Source of the DNA: Chromobacterium haemolyticum
GTDB taxonomy: Bacteria > Pseudomonadota > Gammaproteobacteria > Burkholderiales > Chromobacteriaceae
Assembly (NCBI RefSeq): GCF_002081825.1
Contig: NZ_MUKU01000012.1
Location: forward strand, 1-64,000
Direction: 5' to 3'
DNA: 64,000 bases
Each line of letters opens with the position of its first letter. Positions within the stretch are counted from its first letter, which is position 1. The notes below the pieces were generated by a model that ran no database searches, was not told the origin of the DNA, and saw only the letters and a program-made list of their open reading frames with translations. Below are positions 19,786 to 28,674 of the stretch, piece after piece. A program made the position numbers and the translations under genes.

Positions 19786-22700
19786 TCACGATTTGAGTTG
19801 CAGCCGGCGGACGCCGGCCATGAAGTCGCCTGCCTCGCCAGGGTCAGCCGATACCGCCAATTGCTGGCCTCCCAGCGACAGCATCAAGGTGCCCAGGGCC
19901 TTGGCCGCCGGCTGCGCCAGCCCGCCGACATCCGGCAGACTGATGCGGTCGGCGAACGTCGGCAGCGCGGCGCCGACCAGCCCGCCGTTGGCGTAGCCGC
20001 GCCAATCCTGAAGCGCGCCCATGCCCCGCCGGTGGAAATCCCACATGAAAGCCAGCGCGCCGGGCTCGCGCATCCGCTCTTGCGTTTGCACGAACTCGCC
20101 GCCGTGGACGACGCCGGCCGGCTCATACTTCCCCCCGGGGCCAGTCCAGCCGCCACCGGAGAAGCCTGGCGGTTTCTCGGGCAGGCCAACATCTTTCCGA
20201 GCATCGGTCAGGTACTTCCCGTCCTGGCCGACATACTGCACCGGGATCTTGATCGGCTTCGCGTCGGCCGCCGCTTGAAAGCGTGCGATCAAGTTGTCCA
20301 GATCAAGATTGCCTTTCTCCGTGTCGAACCCAACCTGCAGGCGCTTGACAGAGTCCGCGGCCTTCTTCAGCTCCTCGATTTTCTGCATCGCCTGCTGCAA
20401 CTGGTCGGTGGCCTGGCCTTCCGCCTTGGCGTCGAAACCATCCTGCGCTTTGCCGGCCTGGTCGTTGAAGAAGTTGAACTCCCCCTCCGTGATCTTGCCG
20501 GCCTCGCGCAGCTTGTTGATGGTGTCCATCAAGCTTTCGAAGGCCTTCTCCGTCGCCGTGGCGTCGCGCGCGGCCTGCCGAAGGTCGGCATCCTTCCCCG
20601 TCTTGGCCGCCTGGGCCTGGCTCTCCTGCGCCTTCCGCCCGAGGGCATTCGCTTTCGACAATCCCTCGTAGTAGTCGGTGACGCCCATGGTCGCCGGGTC
20701 TTTGGCCTTCTTCGCCGGGTCAACGGCCTTGTTGCCATACCAGGCCTCTTGATGCTTTTTGCGGGCCTCGGTCGCCGTCTTGAGCGCATCGTTGGCTTTG
20801 TCGTAAAGCTTCTGCTCCTTCGCCAATTTTTCGGCCAGGCCAGCCAGCGCGCCGTTGCGCACCGCGTCGACGTTCTTGCCGAACCGCTCCTCTTCTTTGA
20901 CGCGGTTTTCGGTGTAGGCCTTGTAGTCGGCCAGGGCCTTGCTGTATGCCGCAGACTCACGCGCCAGCCTCCGCGCCTCGGCGTCCTGGGTGGCGTCACC
21001 GCCGCCGCGCTCCACCGACTCGGCTCGCTGCTGGAGCAGCAGCTGCTTGGTTTTCAATGCCCTTTGAAGAGCATCGTCATATAGCGCCAGTTGTTCACGG
21101 CTATAACCATTCAGGGCTGCCGAACCGACAATAGGCGTGTCAATCGTTTGGAACTTCGTCGGGTTACCTACGCTCTGGTACTGCTTAAGAATTTCGCGGC
21201 TCAAATCGAGCGCGCGCTGCTGCTGACCATTCCAGATTTCGAACTGATCAATCGCAACCTTGGCCCCCGCCGCCGCGGCAAGGCCGAAAGCGGCAAACCC
21301 TGCCACAGCAGCAATAGGTATCGCTCCAATCGCGGTCTTGAGAAGCGCGATTTCACCTATCGCCCTGGCAATGCCAGACGAATCGACGGCCATCCCAATC
21401 GCGATTTTGGTCGATCCAATAGCGCGCAGCGTATTCAGCGCCGCGGACAGCGCACCCACCCACTGCACGACCTGCACCAGCACTTTCATGCCCACATAGC
21501 TGCCGATCAAAAGCTTGATGGCGTCAGCGTGTTCACGAACAAAGCCGACCGTCTCACGGATGGTTTCGCCCAGCGTGCTGATGATCGCAGCGAGATTGCG
21601 TCCCATGTCGGCGGCGGAGCCATCTGCCATTGCCTGGGCGATGGCATCCATCAGGGACTTGATCTGCGATTTTGCAGCTTCCAGCGGACCATTGTTGCCA
21701 ACCTCAGCCAGGAACTGATCCCAGATGTCCTGTAACTGGGACACCATGCCCTGCCATGTGCCAACCTGCGATGAAGCGGCGCCTTTGGATTCCTCCTCCA
21801 TTGCCTGAATCAATTGGCGGATCACGTCACGTCCCAGCAGGCCCTTGCTCCCCATGTCCTGCAGTTCGGCGGTGGTCTTGTTCAACTTCTTGCCGAGCAG
21901 ATCCCACACCGGCACGCCGGCATCAACAAACTGCAAGACCTCTTCGCCCTGCAGCTTCTGTTTGCTCCACGCCTGGCCCAAGGCCAGTGCAATCCGAGTC
22001 AGCGTTTCCTGGCTGCCGCCGAGTTTTGCGGACTGATCAGTAATCGCCTGGAGAGCGCCGGCCATCGGGTCGAGGCCGAAGTTCTTCAACTGGGTGTAGG
22101 TCTGGGTCAACCCCTGCACACCGAACGGTGTGTCCAGCGCCAATTGCTTCAGCTGCTTGAAGGTGTGGGTGCCGAGCACCGCAGACTTTTCCACGTTGTT
22201 TAGCTGAACTTGCAGCGTCTCAAAAGCCCCTGTTTTATTGAGGACGCTCATGGTTGCCTGGACTGCGCCAGTCAGCGAGCCCAGCGCGGCGACGGTGCCG
22301 ATGATCTCGCCCCGGACGCCGGACAGGAAGCCAGATCCGGCCGGTGCCGCCAACTCGCCGCGGACTTCACGAATCTTGGCTTGGAAAGCCTGGGCCGCCG
22401 CGATCTGCTCGCTGTAGTTGAGCTGGCCGCTGTTGATCAGCCGGTTGTAAGCGGCGTGCGCCAGTTGCAGACTGCGGCCGGCGTCGTCATCGCCAAGCCC
22501 AAGGATTTCCTTCGCGCGGTTCATCTTCTGCCGCGGGACCAGCCGGGCACGGGCTGAATCAATTTTTGCGGCCATCTCCGCCTGGGCCGCGGCCAGATTC
22601 CGCGAGTCGACGCCGGCGGCGCTCAGCTCTTTGCGCAGACCCTGGACCGAGTCTATCTGCCTGCGCATGGACTTCTCGGCCCGGTCCAGTGCCTTGTCCG

Positions 22701-22974
22701 TCGTGGACAGGGCCTTTTCAAGATCCTTGGTTGGCCCGGTCGCCATGGCGATGGCCTTCTGATACGCCTCGCTCTCCTTCTTCAGCTTGAAGAACTCGGC
22801 GGCGGCCTTCTTCGCGCTTTCCTGGGCCTTGCCGAGCAGCTCCATTTTGGCGGCAGTAGCCGACATACCCTGCAGCGCGCTGCCGAATTTCTGCTCTGCG
22901 GCCACCACTTCTTTCAGGAACGGTGACGCATCGCCGGCCATCACCATGCGGATCAACATGTCATTGCTTGCCAT
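19786..22974 (-). CDS. Tape measure protein
   Basis: 1062 aa, the longest structural gene. Coiled coil in the first ~220 residues, then a tape-measure core with LDTPFGVQGLTQTYTQLKNF, GGSQETLTRIALALGQAW and LQGEEVLQFVDAGVPVWDLL. Hydrophobic segments follow near 540-580, with a charged coiled coil after them. It sets tail length; about 1.5 angstrom per residue predicts a tail of roughly 160 nm. Its start overlaps the end of the frameshifted chaperone frame, as in other siphoviruses. Confidence 0.88.
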   Translation of the reverse strand: MASNDMLIRMVMAGDASPFLKEVVAAEQKFGSALQGMSATAAKMELLGKAQESAKKAAAEFFKLKKESEAYQKAIAMATGPTKDLEKALSTTDKALDRAEKSMRRQIDSVQGLRKELSAAGVDSRNLAAAQAEMAAKIDSARARLVPRQKMNRAKEILGLGDDDAGRSLQLAHAAYNRLINSGQLNYSEQIAAAQAFQAKIREVRGELAAPAGSGFLSGVRGEIIGTVAALGSLTGAVQATMSVLNKTGAFETLQVQLNNVEKSAVLGTHTFKQLKQLALDTPFGVQGLTQTYTQLKNFGLDPMAGALQAITDQSAKLGGSQETLTRIALALGQAWSKQKLQGEEVLQFVDAGVPVWDLLGKKLNKTTAELQDMGSKGLLGRDVIRQLIQAMEEESKGAASSQVGTWQGMVSQLQDIWDQFLAEVGNNGPLEAAKSQIKSLMDAIAQAMADGSAADMGRNLAAIISTLGETIRETVGFVREHADAIKLLIGSYVGMKVLVQVVQWVGALSAALNTLRAIGSTKIAIGMAVDSSGIARAIGEIALLKTAIGAIPIAAVAGFAAFGLAAAAGAKVAIDQFEIWNGQQQRALDLSREILKQYQSVGNPTKFQTIDTPIVGSAALNGYSREQLALYDDALQRALKTKQLLLQQRAESVERGGGDATQDAEARRLARESAAYSKALADYKAYTENRVKEEERFGKNVDAVRNGALAGLAEKLAKEQKLYDKANDALKTATEARKKHQEAWYGNKAVDPAKKAKDPATMGVTDYYEGLSKANALGRKAQESQAQAAKTGKDADLRQAARDATATEKAFESLMDTINKLREAGKITEGEFNFFNDQAGKAQDGFDAKAEGQATDQLQQAMQKIEELKKAADSVKRLQVGFDTEKGNLDLDNLIARFQAAADAKPIKIPVQYVGQDGKYLTDARKDVGLPEKPPGFSGGGWTGPGGKYEPAGVVHGGEFVQTQERMREPGALAFMWDFHRRGMGALQDWRGYANGGLVGAALPTFADRISLPDVGGLAQPAAKALGTLMLSLGGQQLAVSADPGEAGDFMAGVRRLQLKS

Positions 22975-23158
22975 GGGCGGCCTCGGCTTCGTCTATCGCG
23001 TGTTGAAACTGGGAGTGGGTGTAATGCCAGGCCTCGCTATGACCCAGGCGGATCAGGGCCGAAACCAGCATATCGAACTGCTTCAGGACCGCGTCGACGC
23101 GAGTAGCTTTTCGAGGCGGGCCTGCATGTCGAAAAAATACGAATTGACCTCCCGGCAA
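22961..23158 (-). CDS. Tail assembly chaperone T-extension, reached by -1 frameshift
   Basis: This open frame lacks its own ribosome-binding site and overlaps the G gene by 76 nt. Slipping at TTTTTTC joins G at ...NSYFF to RHAGPPRKATRVDAVLKQFD and continues to HAIDEAEAAHGKQ. The product is the lambda GT-type fusion that recruits tail subunits to the tape measure. It ends 14 nt inside the tape measure gene. Confidence 0.8.
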   Translation of the reverse strand: MPGGQFVFFRHAGPPRKATRVDAVLKQFDMLVSALIRLGHSEAWHYTHSQFQHAIDEAEAAHGKQ

Positions 23159-23382
23159 TCGGCCAGGACTTTTTCAAGCTGCGACGGCGGCAGCGCCGCC
23201 ATTTCTTTCAGCGACAAGTCGGTCATGGCGGCCAGCTCGGTCAGCGAGATGCCAGGCAGGAGAAACGCATCGACTTGATCCGCCGGCGTGTACTCAAACA
23301 ACGCGCGGATCTCGGCGACTGTCAGTTCGCGGCAGACCACATCACGGTCGATATCCAGCGTGGTGATTTTGCTTTTTTTCAT
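23083..23382 (-). CDS. Tail assembly chaperone G
   Basis: 99 aa from ATG 23382 (MKKSKITTLDID); a further upstream start would lie inside the preceding gene. The acidic helical sequence (LTVAEIRALFEYTPADQVDA, LTELAAMTDLSLKEMAALPP) is typical of G-type tail chaperones. It lies between the major tail protein and tape measure. About two-thirds along it contains the slippery heptamer used to make GT. Confidence 0.8.
   Translation of the reverse strand: MKKSKITTLDIDRDVVCRELTVAEIRALFEYTPADQVDAFLLPGISLTELAAMTDLSLKEMAALPPSQLEKVLADCREVNSYFFDMQARLEKLLASTRS
23131..23137 (-). promoter_or_regulatory. Programmed -1 ribosomal frameshift site
   Basis: On the minus strand the codons TAT TTT TTC contain the canonical heptamer T-TTT-TTC in the G frame. 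It lies inside the 76-nt overlap of G and T, and shifting back one base enters exactly the T frame. Confidence 0.8.
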
Positions 23383-23510
23383 TTCGGGACCAGGTAAGAA
23401 AGCAAGCAAAGCAGGCAAAGGACAACAACAAGCTTGATGAACGACAGCAAGCTCAGCTCTTGAACCCGCCGGATCAGAAATAGAACGGAAACCATGAAAA
23501 GGACAATCAT
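23379..23510 (-). CDS. Small hydrophobic protein between major tail protein and chaperone
   Basis: 43 aa from ATG 23510. The sequence is two hydrophobic helices (MIVLFMVSVLFLIRRV and LVVVLCLLCLLSYLV) joined by a short polar stretch. The stop overlaps the chaperone start. It is more AT-rich than its neighbours. Small membrane proteins here are unusual, so this may be a moron or a chance frame. Confidence 0.4.
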   Translation of the reverse strand: MIVLFMVSVLFLIRRVQELSLLSFIKLVVVLCLLCLLSYLVPK

Positions 23511-23617
23511 CGTCGTGACTTTCCAGTAAGCGTTAGCGCCGACTATCGCGTCACGACAAAACAAATTCCTATTGTGGGATTTCCGCTCCTTGCCCGGCGG
23601 CCTCGCCGGCACTGGCA

Positions 23618-24151
23618 TCACGACGTCTGCGTCGCCATCACCACCTGGAAGTACATGGACTTGCCGCCGGTCTTGGTGCGGTCAGCCAACACGCCGCCCT
23701 TGAGCTTCAGCGTGGCGAAATCGTCGCCGATCAGCGCCAGGTCGTCGGCCGGGCTAGGCTTGAAGCGATGGATGGTGAGATTGACCTTGGCTCCGCTCTG
23801 CGCCTCGTTCAGACCTTCGAAGATCAGCTTGTACTCGGTGCCCAACTGGGTCAGCGCTTCGATGGTGGCCTCCTTGCTCGTCGCGTCAATCGTGACGTCG
23901 CCCTGCAAAGCCAGCGCGATGTTGTCCGGCGACAGCTCGCGCAGATCCATTTCGACATCAACCGAGCTGATGCGGGTCACCTTGTTGGCCGTGCCGCCGC
24001 CGCCACGGGTGTAATCAACCAGCTTCTTTTCGTCGGTACTGATCTTGAGGCTCAGCCCCGAGCAGTTACCGACTTCGCGCGCAGTGGCCGCGCCCTTCTG
24101 AACTTTCACCACGCCGTTGCCGATGTAGCTGTATTCCTGAATTGCTGCCAT
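23618..24151 (-). CDS. Major tail tube protein
   Basis: 177 aa, MAAIQEYSYIGNGVVKVQKG with beta-rich segments (VTRISSVDVEMDLREL, TEYKLIFEGLNEAQSGAKVN). Length, composition and its place between the tail-completion proteins and the chaperones fit a siphovirus tail tube subunit that stacks as hexameric rings. A terminator lies just upstream, so expression needs read-through or a local promoter. Confidence 0.75.
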   Translation of the reverse strand: MAAIQEYSYIGNGVVKVQKGAATAREVGNCSGLSLKISTDEKKLVDYTRGGGGTANKVTRISSVDVEMDLRELSPDNIALALQGDVTIDATSKEATIEALTQLGTEYKLIFEGLNEAQSGAKVNLTIHRFKPSPADDLALIGDDFATLKLKGGVLADRTKTGGKSMYFQVVMATQTS

Positions 24152-24170
24152 TTCCGTCTCCTGTAGGCAT

Positions 24171-24191
24171 AAAAAAACCGCCGGGCGGCGG
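24171..24191 (-). terminator. Intrinsic terminator upstream of the major tail protein
   Basis: Minus-strand CCGCC-GCCC-GGCGG followed by seven T, between the stop at 24215 and the ATG at 24151. Confidence 0.7.
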
Positions 24192-24214
24192 TGATGGATT
24201 GTGTTGCGGGTAAA

Positions 24215-24634
24215 TCAGGGCTCCTCCGCCCTGCGTCTGAATTTCACCTCGATGGCCAGGTCGACGACGTAGGTCATCTCCTCACGGTTGAAGCGGTATT
24301 GAGTACCTGTTTCATTCAGCTCGATAATGTGGTGGACACCACCCAGGTTGTGATCGACGAACAGTGCCTGGCGCAGCGCGCCCATGTGCGGCTCCAGCCG
24401 CGAATAGACCTCACCGCGCATCGCATCGACAATCGTCGTCACCTTCAGCAGGGTGAGGTCGTTGCGTACAGCCCGACCCTTCTTTGCTTCTGGGTCATGG
24501 TCTGTGAGATGGATAACAGTCATCGGCTCGGCCACGTCCTCCGGCTCCAGCACCAGCACGCCGAGCGCAACCCGCCCAGGAAGCGCCGGCTCCAGCCTCT
24601 GGTACACCGCGCGGGCAATGTCGAAATCCTTCAC
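24215..24634 (-). CDS. Tail terminator/completion-like protein
   Basis: 139 aa: MKDFDIARAVYQRLEPALPG, with a beta-rich centre (DLTLLKVTTIVDAMRGEVYS). By order (after the HK97-gp10-like protein and before the tail tube) this is the place of the tail terminator. It overlaps the upstream gene by 4 nt. Confidence 0.6.
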   Translation of the reverse strand: MKDFDIARAVYQRLEPALPGRVALGVLVLEPEDVAEPMTVIHLTDHDPEAKKGRAVRNDLTLLKVTTIVDAMRGEVYSRLEPHMGALRQALFVDHNLGGVHHIIELNETGTQYRFNREEMTYVVDLAIEVKFRRRAEEP

Positions 24635-25119
24635 AGTCTGGCCTCCACCATTTTGAGCAGTACCTCGCGCGCGCCAGCGATGGCCGTCGCTTTCGCCTCA
24701 TCCCCAACTTCATCCACCGCGCGCGACAAGTAAGGATGCGGGTCCATTTTGCTGGTCCCCAGTTCCACAAACCGGCCGTAGTACGCGGTCACCAGATCAG
24801 TCTTGCGGCCCCTGCTGGCCTTGGCAGCCAACTTGGCGCGGCTCAACGCGCCGACGCGGTTGCGCTTGGCCCTGGTGGCCACGGTGACAAAGCCGGTTAG
24901 CGGTGCATCGGTTTTGCGGACGTTGGTCCATGCGATAATCTGCGACCGCAGGAAACCACTGTCCCGCGGCGCCAACTGCTTGGCGCGCCGCATGATGATT
25001 TTGACGCCGGCCAGCAGCGGCCGGCTGAGTTCGCGGCGTTCTTCCACCGCGCCGGCCAGCCCCTCCAGCCGCGCGAAAATCCGGGACCGAGCGTCATCGG
25101 CTTTGAGGCTGACGTCCAT
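24631..25119 (-). CDS. HK97 gp10-family head-tail joining protein
   Basis: 162 aa. Helical N-terminus, then KQLAPRDSGFLRSQI and YYGRFVELGTSKMDPHPYLS, the motif set of gp10-like neck proteins. It overlaps the upstream adaptor by 26 nt. Confidence 0.75.
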   Translation of the reverse strand: MDVSLKADDARSRIFARLEGLAGAVEERRELSRPLLAGVKIIMRRAKQLAPRDSGFLRSQIIAWTNVRKTDAPLTGFVTVATRAKRNRVGALSRAKLAAKASRGRKTDLVTAYYGRFVELGTSKMDPHPYLSRAVDEVGDEAKATAIAGAREVLLKMVEARL

Positions 25120-25444
25120 CGTCGAGCTCCAGTATCAGTTCCATATCGCGGCGCCGGCCGTCGCGGTCTATCGGCGGCGATTTGACGGTGTAGGTTCTGG
25201 TCACGCCGTCTTTGACGTGGACCAGGCGCATGCCGGCCTCGATGCCTGTCCGCCAGCGCAGGAAGGCCCGGGCGTCTATCTGATGCAGCGTGACATCTCC
25301 GATCCGGTCGCGGCCGGTGATGTCGGCTACGTTTGCCCGGGTCTTGCAGACTAACTCCCAGCCGCTGACGTTCTCGCCGTGGTCGTTTTTACGCTTTACC
25401 TCGCGCTGGATCTGGACCAGATGCCGCAGGCGGCCGGCTCTCAT
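25094..25444 (-). CDS. Head-tail adaptor (head closure) protein
   Basis: 116 aa: MRAGRLRHLVQIQREVKRKN, ARAFLRWRTGIEAGMRLVH, YTVKSPPIDRDGRRRDMELI. The R-[LH]-R-H-x-V-x-I-Q start is typical of phage head-tail adaptors (SPP1 gp16-like). It plugs the connector between portal and tail. Confidence 0.75.
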   Translation of the reverse strand: MRAGRLRHLVQIQREVKRKNDHGENVSGWELVCKTRANVADITGRDRIGDVTLHQIDARAFLRWRTGIEAGMRLVHVKDGVTRTYTVKSPPIDRDGRRRDMELILELDDGRQPQSR

Positions 25445-26019
25445 AGCGCCACCACTTGCATTGCGTAAGGCGTCAGCATCTCGTCAACGAACGATTTCGG
25501 CAGATCGGTCACGATGGTCCCGGCGATGAACTGCTCGCGGAACTCGTAGAATGTGCCGACTCGGTACAGCAGCCACTGCTGAATATCCTCAGGGACATGG
25601 TCGCCAGCGGCTCCGAACCCTGCCATGTAGGTGATCTGGATCGCATCCGGCGCGGCGTCGATCTTCGGCCACGCCGCGCGCGGCCGGATGAACAGGTGCG
25701 GCCCATCTTCCAGTGCGACGAAGTCGCGCCATTCCACCACTTGGCCGGCCTGGCGCAGCATGATGGATTGCACCGACTTGGCATTCGCGGTCTGCAGCAG
25801 CAACGAAGGGATCAGCGGCCACTGACCGAAGGTCTCACGGTAGCTCGCCGTGAGCAACGGCCCCTTGAGCTTTCCCTCGCATGCGCGAACTGCCGCCCGC
25901 TCCATCTGCATCAGCAGCTCGTCGTCATCGGTCATGTCGAGATCGATGTTGCACTGCTGTTTGATTTGCCCCAGCGTCAACACCGTCGCCGCGCTGCGCT
26001 GGGTCACCACGGCGGCCAT
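25441..26019 (-). CDS. Head-tail connector protein (HK97 gp6-like)
   Basis: 192 aa. LTLGQIKQQCNIDLDMTDDD and LLMQMERAAVRACEG, then FIRPRAAWPKIDAAPDAIQI and a helical end. This is the gp6-like connector that sits below the portal. Its stop overlaps the adaptor start. Confidence 0.75.
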   Translation of the reverse strand: MAAVVTQRSAATVLTLGQIKQQCNIDLDMTDDDELLMQMERAAVRACEGKLKGPLLTASYRETFGQWPLIPSLLLQTANAKSVQSIMLRQAGQVVEWRDFVALEDGPHLFIRPRAAWPKIDAAPDAIQITYMAGFGAAGDHVPEDIQQWLLYRVGTFYEFREQFIAGTIVTDLPKSFVDEMLTPYAMQVVAL

Positions 26020-26021
26020 GA

Positions 26022-26237
26022 TCAGCTGGCCTCGCCGGCAGCACCGCGGCGGCCGGTGTTGCCTTGCCGCTTGTTAGCGTCGACGCCTTCGTCCGCCTTG
26101 TCGGCTTTATACAGCTCAACGACACCGGACTCGGACAGTTTCTCCAGCCGCTCCACGTGCGATTCATCGAAGCCGGCGATATCGCCAGGGGTATAGATGC
26201 CATGCGGCTTCAAAAACTTGACTACAATTTTGTCCAT
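26022..26237 (-). CDS. Small phage protein downstream of the capsid gene
   Basis: 71 aa, KIVVKFLKPHGIYTPGDIAG followed by a charged tail. Proteins of this length and position are common between capsid and connector genes; function unknown. It ends 2 nt before the connector start. Confidence 0.6.
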   Translation of the reverse strand: MDKIVVKFLKPHGIYTPGDIAGFDESHVERLEKLSESGVVELYKADKADEGVDANKRQGNTGRRGAAGEAS

Positions 26238-26288
26238 CTCGCTCTCCAGCTTGAGTTGTTCGCGGCCGGAAGCCCGGCCGCTACTGCC

Positions 26289-27611
26289 TTACTTGCCCCA
26301 CTTCACCCCGGTGCCGATGGCGATCGACTCGCGGTGGCGCGGGCCGAAATCGTGTTTGGCGATCACGCGGATCAGGGTCTGATCGCGCTGGAAGGCGCTG
26401 ATGACGTTGCCGTCGCCGTCCTTGTAGGTCGCCTCCTTGGAGAAGTCGATCATCAAGGCCTGGTCCTCGCCGATGAAGCAATCGGCGAAGTCGGCAAAAT
26501 ACAGTTCCGATTCGTCGCCGCCGGCGCCCAGGTTGTTCGGGATTTGGGTAGTCAGGCCAACCGGGTAGCCTTTCAGTTGCTTCTGGGCCAGCTCCGGATA
26601 AACCTTGTTGCCCTTCATGTCGCGCAGGCCTTCCAAGAAACGGTAGGTACGCGGCGACATCACCCAGCCCGGCAGCACCATGTTGGCGTCAACGCCTTCC
26701 AGCGCCAGGATCAGCGTATTGAGGAACAGCTCGATGGCCTGCAGCGCCGCGGCGTCGATGGTGGCAATCGCCGGAGCCGGGAACACATTGCCCGGCAGCG
26801 CCCAGAAGCGCAGGCCTTTGGGCAGGTTGCCGCTGCCGTCATCGCGCAGGAACGCCTTGTCCTCGCGCGCGCCGACGGCCGAGGTCAGATCGTCCACCAC
26901 CACGCGGTCCACGTTGGGGCTGATGCCCGAGTTGGCCAGCAGGTCGTTGCTGATCGGCACCAGCGCGGCCATCTTCTTGGACGAGAGCTTCAGGTCGTCG
27001 AACTGAGCGCCGGTGACCGGAGCGTCGGTGTCAGTGCCGATGTAGCCGACCTGCGCGCCCCCCTTCAGGCGCGGGATGGTCAAGTTGCCGTTGTTGAGCG
27101 GCAGCGAGCGGGCACCCAGGCGGCGAACCACGGTTTTCGGGCGCAGCAGTTCGATCACTTCGCTCGCCAGATTGGTCGGCACCAGCACGCCACCAGCCGA
27201 AGGCGTGGCGGTATTCAGGGCAGCAGCCACCTCAGCGCCGTAGCCGCGCTGGTCGGCGATGTTGGCGGCGGCTTGGTAGTTGCCTTGAGCCTCGATCAGG
27301 GCCATGGCCAGGTGAGCGACACCGGCGCCGGCAACCTTCTTGCCGGCAGGCTGGGCGTACAGTTTGTCCTCCGGCGGCGCGCCTTGAGCGTTCAGGCTCT
27401 CCACCTGAACGGCAGCTGCCGCCTGCATCTGCTCAGCAGCTTCCAGCCGTTGCAGCTGCGCGCCGAGCTGGTTGAACTCGGCGTGCATGGCATTGATCTG
27501 CTCGATCTGCTCGGCGCTCATCACCTCGCCGGCAATCTCCAGGGCGGCCATCTCGGCCACCTTGGCGGACAGTTCGGCACGGCGGCGCTTCAGTTCTACG
27601 ATCTTCGACAT
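26289..27611 (-). CDS. HK97-type major capsid protein
   Basis: 440 aa. A ~95-residue N-terminal coiled-coil scaffold-like delta domain (VELKRRRAELSAKVAEMAAL) is probably removed by the neighbouring protease. The HK97 fold follows: GGVLVPTNLASEVIELLRPK, LTIPRLKGGAQVGYIGTDTD, KMAALVPISNDLL and VDDLTSAVGAREDKAFLRDD. The C-terminal P-domain strand is TLIRVIAKHDFGPRHRESIA. Two tandem terminators lie between it and the protease gene. Confidence 0.9.
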   Translation of the reverse strand: MSKIVELKRRRAELSAKVAEMAALEIAGEVMSAEQIEQINAMHAEFNQLGAQLQRLEAAEQMQAAAAVQVESLNAQGAPPEDKLYAQPAGKKVAGAGVAHLAMALIEAQGNYQAAANIADQRGYGAEVAAALNTATPSAGGVLVPTNLASEVIELLRPKTVVRRLGARSLPLNNGNLTIPRLKGGAQVGYIGTDTDAPVTGAQFDDLKLSSKKMAALVPISNDLLANSGISPNVDRVVVDDLTSAVGAREDKAFLRDDGSGNLPKGLRFWALPGNVFPAPAIATIDAAALQAIELFLNTLILALEGVDANMVLPGWVMSPRTYRFLEGLRDMKGNKVYPELAQKQLKGYPVGLTTQIPNNLGAGGDESELYFADFADCFIGEDQALMIDFSKEATYKDGDGNVISAFQRDQTLIRVIAKHDFGPRHRESIAIGTGVKWGK

Positions 27612-27628
27612 TCGGTTTTCTCCAGACG

Positions 27629-27650
27629 AAAAAAAACCGCCTCTCGGCGG
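27629..27650 (-). terminator. Second of two tandem terminators before the capsid gene
   Basis: Minus-strand CCGCC-GAGA-GGCGG followed by eight T, 18 nt before the capsid ATG. Confidence 0.7.
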
Positions 27651-27656
27651 TAGAAA

Positions 27657-27679
27657 TAAAAAAAGCTCCTTTCGGAGCT
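27657..27679 (-). terminator. First of two tandem terminators before the capsid gene
   Basis: Minus-strand AGCTCC-GAAA-GGAGCT followed by a T-rich run. It lies about 35 nt after the protease stop. Confidence 0.7.
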
Positions 27680-27711
27680 GGGTTGTCGTCGCCGTGCGGC
27701 GGCGCGTTGGA

Positions 27712-28674
27712 TCAGTGTTTAAGGTTCAGGCTCATGGCCATGGATGCGGCAATGGCCTGAGTGCTGCGGCGCGCTTTCGGCACGCTGGCGCGCTTGGCGG
27801 CGACACCGGCGGCTATACGGTTCACCGCCTGCTGCTGGCTTTCCAGGCTATCGGCCAGTCCGGCCTCAATCGCCTTGCCGCCGTAGAACAGCCCGGCCTC
27901 GGTGTCCTTCACGGCGGACACCTTCATGCCACGGTTCTGCGCGACGGTGTCGCAGAACATTTCGTAGTAGTGGTCCAGCATGCTGTCGGCGGCGGCCATA
28001 GCCTCCTCGCTCAGCGGCCCGGTCTGCGACATGTCGTCTTTGCGAGCGCCGCGGTAGAGGGTCGTGACCTTCACCCCCTCGTTTTCCAGCTTCTGGCTGA
28101 AGTCGGCGTGCTTCATGATCACGCCGATGGAGCCGACGCCGGAAGTCTTCGACAGCACGATGTCGCTGCAGGCGCTGGCAATGGCGTAGCCGGCGCTGAA
28201 AGCGCTGTAGTGAACCAGCGCCGTAATCGGTTTGACGTCGCGACCGGCGCGGATGTCGTCCACAAACTCGAAGCAGCCGGATACCGCGCCGCCGGGCGTG
28301 GCCAGGTCGACAACGATGTGTTCAATGCTCGGGTCGTTGAGGCCGGCATTCAGCTGGCTGCGCAGGCCTTCATAGCTGGCCTGGTTCGAGCACAGCCCTA
28401 CATCGTTGGTCCGCGGCACCAAGATGCCGGCGACCGGCATCACCAGCACGCCGCTGCCGCGCGCGGCCTCCATGCGCCGGTCCTCGGCGGAGACTGCTTG
28501 CACTGCGCCGTGGTCGCCGTCTTCCTTCCAGGCCGTCATCGGCAAACCGATGTTGACCTGCTGCAGGTTGACGCCCATGCGCAGGCCGGCCCAGGCCACC
28601 GCTTCATGCAGCATGTCCGGCAGCACCATGTGCGGCTGGTTGAACAGCTGGTGCAGGAAAAGATGCTTTCTCAT
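27712..28674 (-). CDS. Head maturation protease, S49 (SppA-like) family
   Basis: 320 aa. GSGVLVMPVAGILVPR, VVDLATPGGAVSGCFEFVDD, then the nucleophile Ser in LVHYSAFSAGYAIASACSDI and the S49 region SKTSGVGSIGVIMKH. The sequence resembles phage protease C-type enzymes that cleave the capsid delta domain during maturation. It overlaps the portal by 4 nt. Confidence 0.85.
   Translation of the reverse strand: MRKHLFLHQLFNQPHMVLPDMLHEAVAWAGLRMGVNLQQVNIGLPMTAWKEDGDHGAVQAVSAEDRRMEAARGSGVLVMPVAGILVPRTNDVGLCSNQASYEGLRSQLNAGLNDPSIEHIVVDLATPGGAVSGCFEFVDDIRAGRDVKPITALVHYSAFSAGYAIASACSDIVLSKTSGVGSIGVIMKHADFSQKLENEGVKVTTLYRGARKDDMSQTGPLSEEAMAAADSMLDHYYEMFCDTVAQNRGMKVSAVKDTEAGLFYGGKAIEAGLADSLESQQQAVNRIAAGVAAKRASVPKARRSTQAIAASMAMSLNLKH

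Noticed and set aside
19699-21084. 461-codon plus-strand frame opposite the tape measure gene
   Set aside because: Antisense to the tape measure; repeated LLxLxxL pattern arises from its coiled-coil codons.
26064-27653. 529-codon plus-strand frame opposite the capsid gene
   Set aside because: Antisense of the HK97 capsid; His/Gln/Arg-rich shadow sequence.
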